Source: JAWOGN01 sp046496815 (lineage in GTDB: Bacteria; Desulfobacterota; DSM-4660; Desulfatiglandales; Desulfatiglandaceae). Taken from it: 28,867 nucleotides of DNA. The stretch spans positions 1 to 28,867 of the forward strand of contig JAWOGN010000250.1 in assembly GCA_046496815.1 (NCBI GenBank), read 5' to 3'. Shown one piece after another: positions 22,774 to 28,867 of the stretch. The number at the start of each line of letters is the position of its first letter. Positions within the stretch are counted from its first letter, which is position 1. A model generated the notes under the pieces. That model had not been told where the DNA came from. It saw only the letters and a program-made list of their open reading frames with translations, and searched no databases. The translations under genes were made by a program, and so were the position numbers.

Positions 22774-25413
22774 TTAACCTGCCGATTTAAATTCCGACTC
22801 AGCGCCCGCTAATTCTTTGAGCTTATTGAGTTCAACCAACGCCTCCAGCGGCGTCATACGAGAAATATCCAATCGGGAAATCCAATCCCGGAGTTTCTGA
22901 TCTTGGTTTCTGAAAAGGTTCAATTGCATAATATCATCCCGTCCCCTCTCCAGGGACCTCTCGGCGATCCGAGGCCTGCCTTCGCCGTTCAGCTCGCCAC
23001 CTTCAAGGTTGTGTAAAATCTCTGTGGCTCTCGAAACGACATTTTCAGGCAACCCGGCAATGCGCGCCACTTGAATGCCGTAACTTCGGCTCGTTCCGCC
23101 GGGGATAAGTTTTCTCAAGAAAATGATCCGGTCATTCCACTCCCGGACCGCTATATTGAAGTTTTTCACTCGAGGCTTGGTCACCACGAGTTCCGTCAAC
23201 TCATGGTAATGCGTCGCAAAAAGGGTTCGTACGCCTTTTCCCTCCCGATCGTGTAACGCCTCCGCCACCGCCCAAGCAATGCTCAATCCGTCATAAGTAC
23301 TTGTGCCCCGTCCGATTTCATCCAAAATAACCAGGCTTCTCGGCGTGGCATGCCGCATAATGTTGGCGGTCTCATTCATCTCCACCATAAATGTGCTCTG
23401 GCCCCTTGCAAGATCATCGGAAGCACCCACCCGAGTGAAGATACGGTCCACAATACCGATGACCGCCCTTGAGGCGGGCACAAAACCGCCCATCTGAGCC
23501 ATTAAAACGGTGAGAGCGGTCTGCCTGAGCACGGTTGATTTTCCTGCCATGTTGGGTCCCGTAATGACAAGAACCTGCTGCGTGCCCGAGTCCATGTGGA
23601 TGTCGTTGGGCACAAACTCCTCATCTTTGACGGTTTGCTCGATCACCGGATGTCGACCATCTGCGATATGAATATCCGCACTGCTGTTCACTTCCGGGCA
23701 GGTGAAATTTTGCGTTTCCGCAGTCTCGGCCAGGGCGGCGATGACATCGGTCTCCGCGATGAGTTCGGCCGTCTGCTTGATACGCCGGTTTTCTGACGCC
23801 ACCTTCTTGCGGATTCGGTCAAAAATTTCAAATTCCAGCAACACCCGCTTCTCTTCAGCGCTCACCACCTGCGCCTCCATAGCTTTCAGCGACTCGGTGA
23901 TATAACGCTCTCCATTGACCAGGGTCTGCTTTCGCACGTAATCCGGAGGTACAAGATGCATGTTCGCCTTCGTTACCTCGATGAAATACCCAAAAACCCT
24001 GTTAAAACCCACTTTCAGACTCGATATCCCGGTCCTTGCCTGCTCGGAGGCTTCAAAATCCGCCATCCAGTTCTTCCCATCCCGGCTCAACGCGACCAGT
24101 TTGTCCAACTCAGCATCGTATCCTTCTTTGATAAGCCCCCCCTCCATCACCGACACAGGCGGATCTTCCCGGATGGCCTCGTGGATCAGTTCGGCCGTAT
24201 CCGAGAGGGTGTCCAACCTGCCCCCGATCTCCGCCAACCGCGTGCTTGTTGAATTGCACAATTGCGCTTTAATATGGGGGAGTCGAAGGATCGAGTGTCT
24301 CAAAGCCACAAGATCTCTCGCGTTGTTCCTTCCGAGCGCGATGCGTCCGTTCAATCTTTCCAAGTCATAGATATCTTTGAGTGCCGCCCTGATATCCTCT
24401 CGAAGCAGGGGGTCGTCTTTAAAACAGGCGACCCCGGCCAAGCGTTCTCGAATACCGGAAAGGTCAATGAGGGGATAAACGATCCATTTCTTCAGCAGGC
24501 GACCGCCCATGGGGGTCACTGTGTTATCAAGTACCTCAAACAGAGATCCTTTCACGGATTGCCGTCGCATGGTTTTGAGGAGCTCCAAGTGATCGCAGGT
24601 GGATTCATCCAGAAACATGAAATTTCCCAGCCGGTAACTCACGATCTCTTTGACATGCTCAGGGCTTTGCTTTTGCGTGTTCCAAAGATAATGAACAAGC
24701 GCAGCGGCCGAAATGATTCCTCGCGGCATGTCCTGACATCCAAAACCGGCCAAGGACCCAACCCTGAATTGCTCCTTTAGAAGGCTCTCCGCCCTGCTTG
24801 GATCAAAATCCGCCCCGCTTAATGTCTCCACCCGGTAACTCGTAAGTTCTTTCTCACCGGACAACCGCTCACCTTCAAGGGTCAGCACTTCAGCAGGATC
24901 AATTCTTGCCAATTCATCCAAGGCTTCGTTCCAAGAACGGGTTTCCGTCACCCGAAACTCTCCGGTCGATAAATCGATGTGCGCCAGGCCGTATCTTTCA
25001 CTTTCCCCGGATATGGCGGCCATGTAAATGTTCCTCTTTTCGTCGACTTCCAGCTCATCGACGATGGAACCGGGGGTGACCACCCGGAGTACCTCTCGCT
25101 TTACGATTCCTTTGCTTGACTGGGGATCCTCGGTCTGTTCACAGATGGCTACCTTCCACCCACCATTTACCAGCTTGGCGATATAGGCTTTGGAAGCATG
25201 ATGAGGCACACCGCACATGGGAACCCTGTCGCCGTCATAGCTTCCTCGAGCCGTGAGGGTAATGCCGAGGATTCGGGATGCAATTCGAGCATCCTCAAAA
25301 AACATTTCGTAAAAATCACCCATCCGATAAAATAAAATACCGTCGGGGTATTGACTCTTGATGTTCATATACTGCTTGAGCATTGGTGTCATTTCACGCA
25401 TGCGATTCCCCAT
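22774..25413 (-). CDS. mutS: DNA mismatch repair protein MutS
   Basis: MutS recognises mismatches and small loops and recruits MutL. The 879-residue product has the mismatch-contact motif GDFYEMF (Phe34, Glu36), connector and lever domains, the clamp, and the ATPase with Walker A GPNMAGKST (about 615-623), Walker B VILDEIGRGTSTYDG and the FATHYHEL switch. The C-terminal helix-turn-helix dimerisation region follows, ending in a short LNKLKELAG helix. The ATG at 25413 lies 7 nt after the lapB stop. ATG 25401, with GGGGA upstream, is an alternative. The gene is intact, and no mutL is present in the window. Confidence 0.97.
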   Translation of the reverse strand: MGNRMREMTPMLKQYMNIKSQYPDGILFYRMGDFYEMFFEDARIASRILGITLTARGSYDGDRVPMCGVPHHASKAYIAKLVNGGWKVAICEQTEDPQSSKGIVKREVLRVVTPGSIVDELEVDEKRNIYMAAISGESERYGLAHIDLSTGEFRVTETRSWNEALDELARIDPAEVLTLEGERLSGEKELTSYRVETLSGADFDPSRAESLLKEQFRVGSLAGFGCQDMPRGIISAAALVHYLWNTQKQSPEHVKEIVSYRLGNFMFLDESTCDHLELLKTMRRQSVKGSLFEVLDNTVTPMGGRLLKKWIVYPLIDLSGIRERLAGVACFKDDPLLREDIRAALKDIYDLERLNGRIALGRNNARDLVALRHSILRLPHIKAQLCNSTSTRLAEIGGRLDTLSDTAELIHEAIREDPPVSVMEGGLIKEGYDAELDKLVALSRDGKNWMADFEASEQARTGISSLKVGFNRVFGYFIEVTKANMHLVPPDYVRKQTLVNGERYITESLKAMEAQVVSAEEKRVLLEFEIFDRIRKKVASENRRIKQTAELIAETDVIAALAETAETQNFTCPEVNSSADIHIADGRHPVIEQTVKDEEFVPNDIHMDSGTQQVLVITGPNMAGKSTVLRQTALTVLMAQMGGFVPASRAVIGIVDRIFTRVGASDDLARGQSTFMVEMNETANIMRHATPRSLVILDEIGRGTSTYDGLSIAWAVAEALHDREGKGVRTLFATHYHELTELVVTKPRVKNFNIAVREWNDRIIFLRKLIPGGTSRSYGIQVARIAGLPENVVSRATEILHNLEGGELNGEGRPRIAERSLERGRDDIMQLNLFRNQDQKLRDWISRLDISRMTPLEALVELNKLKELAGAESEFKSAG

Positions 25414-25420
25414 GCCTTGC

Positions 25421-26665
25421 CTACGCGCTCGTATCCTCAGACTTCGAGGATGGCGCCGCGGGTGCCCCGGAATCTTCTATCAACCGGATAGAATCCCACC
25501 GCTTGCATTGCGGGCATTGCCAATGGAGCTCGCCGGGTGTGAAACCGCATTCCGAACAGCGAAATCTCAATGACGGCACATTCAGATGTTCAATCAACTC
25601 CCTGTATTCGGCAAGGGCATCCTTCTGTCGCTCCTCTCCCAGAAGTATTTCCCCTCTCAGCTTTCTGGCCTCCCAAAGTGCGGGGGCTGATTCGAGTGCA
25701 ATTTGAATTTGCTCGAGTGCCCCCTCAATGTCATTCTCATTATACAGATAGCGGGCAAACGCCATGTGCGTAAACGCATCCGCATTTGTCCGGGTACATT
25801 CTCTCAGGAAATCCCCGATGGGTTTGATGTTCTTCATTTTGGAATAGGCGCCTTCCAGACGGCGATAGGCAAGAAATGTAAACCGGGGCGCCACCTCTAC
25901 AGCCTTTTTCCAGGTTGCGATTCCCTTTTTATATTCCTTTTTTTCGAAATAAAGGTCTCCCATATGAAGATACGCGTCCACGCACTCCCCGTGCATTGAA
26001 ATGGCCTTCTTAAACAGAGATCTGGCGCTGTTCAGCTCTCCCTCTTTCTGGGCGCTCTTTCCCATTTCTACGAGATGATGCGCAAGGATGTGATGATGAT
26101 CTCCTTTGCTCAACCGCGCCAGTTTTTGTCGCGCGTCATAGGCATGTTCCCAGTCTTTCAACTCTTCACAAATTCGCTCAATGTTCTCCAGCGCTTTGAC
26201 GTCGGAAGGCGTTTTTTGGACCACCTGCTGAAATGTTTTCAGCGCCCGATTCAAGAACCCGCCTTTGCGGTAATCCAAGCCCAGATCAAAGAGAGCCCTC
26301 AGCTTTGCTTGTTCATCAATATTCGGCCTCAAGATAATATTCTGACGAATCCGGATGGCCCTGTCAAAATCACCCTTGGACCGATACAGGTTCCCCAGCG
26401 CCACATAGGTTTCAATGGTATCCGAGTTGACTTGGACGGATTTGGTGAATTCCTCGATCGCGTGGTCGCGGTCATTGGAAAGCATATATTGGATTCCTTT
26501 GAAGAAAGCCCTGTCTGCCTTGCCGGCTGCCGACGCATCCTTCGCGACCTTGGAACTGCGCCTCCACCTGCCAAGAATCAACCCGAATCCAAGGGAGATA
26601 ATAATTCCAAACAGCAGTTTTTGATTCGCCGGTTCAAGAAACCATTGCCAAAGTGTTTGCAACAT
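25421..26665 (-). CDS. lapB: LapB-like TPR protein with zinc ribbon
   Basis: The 414-residue protein has the LapB/YciM layout: one N-terminal membrane helix (about 17-33, LLFGIIISLGFGLILG), at least eight TPR units (about 50-365), and a C-terminal rubredoxin-like zinc ribbon with CSECG and CPQCK cysteine pairs. In E. coli LapB brings LpxC to FtsH and so balances LPS with phospholipid synthesis; the same role here is inference from architecture and the neighbouring lapA. GGGGAG lies 5 nt before the ATG. The last 25 residues, rich in A, P and S, lie beyond the zinc ribbon. It lies 182 nt after lapA. Confidence 0.88.
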   Translation of the reverse strand: MLQTLWQWFLEPANQKLLFGIIISLGFGLILGRWRRSSKVAKDASAAGKADRAFFKGIQYMLSNDRDHAIEEFTKSVQVNSDTIETYVALGNLYRSKGDFDRAIRIRQNIILRPNIDEQAKLRALFDLGLDYRKGGFLNRALKTFQQVVQKTPSDVKALENIERICEELKDWEHAYDARQKLARLSKGDHHHILAHHLVEMGKSAQKEGELNSARSLFKKAISMHGECVDAYLHMGDLYFEKKEYKKGIATWKKAVEVAPRFTFLAYRRLEGAYSKMKNIKPIGDFLRECTRTNADAFTHMAFARYLYNENDIEGALEQIQIALESAPALWEARKLRGEILLGEERQKDALAEYRELIEHLNVPSLRFRCSECGFTPGELHWQCPQCKRWDSIRLIEDSGAPAAPSSKSEDTSA

Positions 26666-26847
26666 GACAACTCCCCTTCAATCTTCATCTTGTTCTTGTT
26701 CAAGCATAGCTTTCAATGTATCGCATTGACGCGGGAGCGGGAATCAGGAAACACACCCGTCTCTCGTATTTTACGGGTAACTATCCATCAACGGTTTATC
26801 GATCGATCGGAACTTGAATTGCGGCTTTATAGAGGAAAAAACCATGC

Positions 26848-27216
26848 CTAGATCGGCGGAGTCTCAACCGGATTTTGCTCTGAGTTCTGCTCCGAGCTCA
26901 CCGCCTCGGCGGTTACAGGAAGATTTCGGAGAGAATTGAGTTCCTTGTCCTTTTCTTTAATCTCCCGACCTAAATTCTTGATTTGTCTGTTGAGGCGGAA
27001 ACGTTCCGCAATTCCGATCAACCCGGCGAAGAAAACACCCAAAAGAAATGTGATCACCGAGACAAAATAAAGGGACATCTCTCCGGTCTGATAGTCAAAG
27101 AACACAAGGTCTACTCTAAATTTGACAGTGGTAGACAATGCTGCATGGTTCTGAACGGCCACGATAATCACAAGCAAAAGAAATAGGATCACCAGGATTG
27201 CTTTAAGTTGTTTCAT
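26848..27216 (-). CDS. lapA: LapA-domain (DUF1049) membrane protein
   Basis: The 122-residue protein has two membrane helices (about 5-23 and 47-70) with the QN.......V.F motif between them typical of LapA. A coiled-coil tail (about 72-100, FRLNRQIKNLGREIKEKDKELNSL) and an acidic/proline C-terminus follow. LapA partners LapB in LPS control in E. coli. The ATG overlaps the HIT gene stop (ATGA), so the two are translationally coupled. Confidence 0.85.
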   Translation of the reverse strand: MKQLKAILVILFLLLVIIVAVQNHAALSTTVKFRVDLVFFDYQTGEMSLYFVSVITFLLGVFFAGLIGIAERFRLNRQIKNLGREIKEKDKELNSLRNLPVTAEAVSSEQNSEQNPVETPPI

Positions 27217-27722
27217 TCCTTACCTCCGGAAACAGGTTTAGACATTCGAAAATGGGGGAGGAGCTTTTGATAGGTTTCCACAATATGCTCGGGAATAACT
27301 CGTATCTCTCCGAAAACAGTCATAAAATTCGTGTCGCCGTTCCAGCGGGGTACAATATGAAAGTGAAGATGCGATTCCACGCCGGCACCGGCAACACGGC
27401 CGAGGTTCAACCCGACGTTAAACCCTTCTGCGCGCATAACGGTCTTAAGAATGCCGACGGACCTCCGAACCACGGAGATAAGGTCCAGCATCTCCTTGTC
27501 CGTCAAGGCGTCCATATTCGCCGCATGCTTCACAGGCGCCACGAGGAGGTGACCATTGACATAGGGGAAACGATTCATCATGACCAGGGTCAGTGAACCC
27601 ACATCGAGAATCAACCGGGCCGCATCTTGCCCGCGATCGTTGCCCGGGCAAAAAATGCAGGTGTCTTCTTTCTGATCGGAAGCGATGTACGCCATTCTCC
27701 AGGGTGCCCAAAGAACTTTCAT
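27213..27722 (-). CDS. HIT-family nucleotide hydrolase/phosphorylase
   Basis: The 169-residue protein belongs to the HIT superfamily. It starts with LWAPWRMAYI and a zinc-binding pair CIFC (C22, C25), and has the histidine triad HLHFH at 118-122 followed by IVPRWNGDTNF. The LWAPWR..YI start and CxxC mark the AP4A-phosphorylase-like branch, which handles dinucleoside polyphosphates; the exact substrate is inferred. It lies 3 nt after the phosphodiesterase gene and overlaps lapA by 4 nt. Confidence 0.9.
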   Translation of the reverse strand: MKVLWAPWRMAYIASDQKEDTCIFCPGNDRGQDAARLILDVGSLTLVMMNRFPYVNGHLLVAPVKHAANMDALTDKEMLDLISVVRRSVGILKTVMRAEGFNVGLNLGRVAGAGVESHLHFHIVPRWNGDTNFMTVFGEIRVIPEHIVETYQKLLPHFRMSKPVSGGKE

Positions 27723-27725
27723 TGC

Positions 27726-28214
27726 CTATCCGTCCAACGTGACGATCTTGCCCTGGATTGTGTGATCCAACTCCAAGATTCCGATGCTGTGCAGACCTGA
27801 GGAACTCAAACCGGTTGCCGTTCCGGGGTTGAAAAAGAGCACTCCCGCTCCCACATGATTGACTGGAACATGGGTGTGGCCGTACACGATAACATCCACG
27901 GCCTCAAACTCGGTCAGGATCCGAGCCTCAATACCCGAAGCAGCACCCCATCCGTGAATGAGACCCAGGCGGTAGTCACCCAGTTCGATGACTTTCTTGG
28001 CAGGCAGCTGCCGCTTCACATCAAGGGGATCCATGTTTCCGTGGACTCCCTGAAAATTCTTCTTGCTCAAAAAATCGACTATTTCGTTCGAGACGACGTC
28101 TCCTGCATGCACAATAAGGTCTTTGTCCGACAGATACGTATCGTAGATATCCCTGATCGCTTTGTTCACGCCATGGAGGTGTGTGTCCGAGAGAACCCCA
28201 ATCCTTATTTTCAT
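27726..28214 (-). CDS. MJ0936/YfcE-type metallophosphoesterase
   Basis: The 162-residue protein is a compact calcineurin-like phosphodiesterase. Metal and catalytic motifs appear in order: SDTH (9-12), HAGDV (36-40), GNMD (59-62), IHGWG (86-90) and GHTHVP (112-117). The size and the late NPGTATG turn match the MJ0936/YfcE group, which hydrolyses phosphodiesters in vitro with unknown physiological substrate. It is the first gene of the run leading to HIT, lapA, lapB, mutS and the amidase, with a promoter at 28257-28284. The ribosome site is weak. Confidence 0.9.
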   Translation of the reverse strand: MKIRIGVLSDTHLHGVNKAIRDIYDTYLSDKDLIVHAGDVVSNEIVDFLSKKNFQGVHGNMDPLDVKRQLPAKKVIELGDYRLGLIHGWGAASGIEARILTEFEAVDVIVYGHTHVPVNHVGAGVLFFNPGTATGLSSSGLHSIGILELDHTIQGKIVTLDG

Positions 28215-28256
28215 CGTGCAATACCCATCACCTGTGTGCTCAAAACTTGGATCGGA

Positions 28257-28284
28257 AGTATATCAATTTGCTGAAAAAACACAA
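28257..28284 (-). promoter_or_regulatory. Promoter of the phosphodiesterase-HIT-lapAB-mutS run
   Basis: On the minus strand TTGTGT (28284-28279) and TATACT (28262-28257) are 16 nt apart. The predicted start lies about 36 nt before the ATG at 28214. Confidence 0.5.
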
Positions 28285-28313
28285 GGCCTAATCTGTGGAC
28301 CGCCAAAAAGGAA

Positions 28314-28342
28314 TTGACTCTTATCAATCTCTTTTGTATTTC
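28314..28342 (+). promoter_or_regulatory. Possible promoter for the FmdB-like start at 28473
   Basis: TTGACT (28314-28319) and TATTTC (28337-28342) are 17 nt apart; the -10 is poor. An inverted repeat AATGA/TCATT lies just downstream at 28350-28365. Confidence 0.3.
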
Positions 28343-28472
28343 ACTTGCGAATGAAAACTATCATTTAGCCTGCCGGCAGTTTGTTCCCAATGATTCGCGT
28401 GAAAAAAAATGTGGCTTCAGATGCGTCTTGGGATCTCGGGCACAAATGATTGATGGGTGCGAGGTGAGAGAC

Positions 28473-28867
28473 ATGCCGATTTATGAATTCTATTGCATGA
28501 TTGCCGCCCGCTACTTGGATGCGCTCCACCTATTTATCCAATCCTGCCAGTCCCTCGGTCGGGAAGTGTTTGTTCTCAACCATGAGGGCAAAAAGGATCA
28601 CGAACTTTGTCTCAAGCTCTGCGGGGCCTTTGATCCGCCCCTCCCATACACCGGCGATCGCACCGCCAAGGAGGTCAAGGGCATCATCGGGGCCTCCGTG
28701 GGGGGCTTCACCTCCCGATTCCACGGCCTGGTCAGCGCCCTGACCCAGGGGGTTCCGGTGCTGGCCACCTCATGGAGTCACAAATATGAAATGCTCCTCA
28801 AGGACTTCGATGCTTCCGATTGCCTCGTCGATCTTCAACAGGACCGGGAATCCCTGCAGCGGCAGTT
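28473..28867 (+). CDS. Chimeric partial frame: FmdB-like start joined to polysaccharide pyruvyl transferase C-terminal region
   Basis: ATG 28473 has a good ribosome site (GAGGTGAG, 5 nt upstream), and the first eight residues, MPIYEFYC, are the standard start of FmdB-family zinc-ribbon proteins. The next residues do not continue that domain: no second cysteine knuckle follows. From about residue 12 the sequence (ARYLDALHLFIQSCQSLG, then GGFTSRFHGLVSALTQGVPV, then SHKYEMLLKDF) matches the second half of a polysaccharide pyruvyl transferase. That enzyme transfers pyruvate ketal groups to sugars of cell-surface polymers. The frame is open to the window edge. Base composition changes at the same place: 43 of 60 bases are G or C in 28681-28740. 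I read this as two genes joined, by assembly error or recombination, not as a natural fusion. Confidence 0.6.
   Translation, partial: MPIYEFYCMIAARYLDALHLFIQSCQSLGREVFVLNHEGKKDHELCLKLCGAFDPPLPYTGDRTAKEVKGIIGASVGGFTSRFHGLVSALTQGVPVLATSWSHKYEMLLKDFDASDCLVDLQQDRESLQRQ

Noticed and set aside
26075..26851. 258-codon plus-strand open frame opposite lapB
   Set aside because: Antisense to TPR repeats of lapB and without start signals or a recognisable family.
1..28867. CRISPR arrays, prophage genes, insertion-sequence transposases, rRNA genes
   Set aside because: No regularly spaced repeats, phage structural genes, transposase motifs or rRNA sequence were seen on either strand.

Overview
The window reads as a housekeeping stretch from a Gram-negative bacterium, most likely a member of the Desulfobacterota (former Deltaproteobacteria). 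The evidence is apolipoprotein N-acyltransferase and a LapA/LapB pair, which imply an outer membrane with LPS. It also includes the order rimP-nusA-ylxR-infB-ylxP-rbfA-nrnA-truB-rpsO-pnp-M16 protease-dut, with DUF503 and DHH genes inside the nusA-infB operon. This lineage call is inference from gene content and order; no database search was possible.

Layout. Positions 1-840 hold the tail of an unrecognised gene, one convincing unannotated-size small gene (303-470, minus) with its own terminator, and two further minus-strand terminators. A minus-strand GDPD-type phosphodiesterase (841-1593) and a plus-strand stand-alone left-handed beta-helix acyltransferase (2003-2836) diverge from a 409-nt region with two facing promoters and a palindrome between them. 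A long minus-strand block follows, transcribed from about 16.4 kb down to 2.85 kb: rimP, nusA, ylxR, infB, ylxP, rbfA, nrnA, truB, rpsO, pnp, M16 peptidase, dut, an MBL-fold hydrolase and a GAF protein. The genes from rimP to pnp link ribosome maturation, transcription elongation, translation initiation, tRNA modification and RNA decay, and many overlap or nearly touch.

A tRNA-Gly(TCC) gene (minus) with encoded CCA and a corC-lnt operon (plus) diverge from a 29-nt and a 29-nt sigma70-type promoter at 16754-16851. After lnt comes a 391-nt spacer carrying a 125-bp element with 16-bp terminal inverted repeats and two perfect hairpins. It sits just upstream of prfB, which needs a programmed +1 frameshift at codon 24.

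The last block is on the minus strand and runs MJ0936/YfcE-type phosphodiesterase, HIT protein, lapA, lapB, mutS, and an N-acetylmuramoyl-L-alanine amidase (TPR-like + AMIN + Amidase_3). The final 395 bases are an open plus-strand frame that begins like an FmdB zinc-ribbon protein and abruptly becomes the C-terminal part of a polysaccharide pyruvyl transferase in much more GC-rich DNA. That looks like a chimeric junction (assembly or recombination) and is the point most in need of checking.

I did not find a novel multi-gene defence or biosynthetic system here. The more unusual signals are the chimeric right edge, the inverted-repeat element before prfB, the small terminator-bounded gene near the left edge, and a leader peptide plus large hairpin between mutS and the amidase gene.
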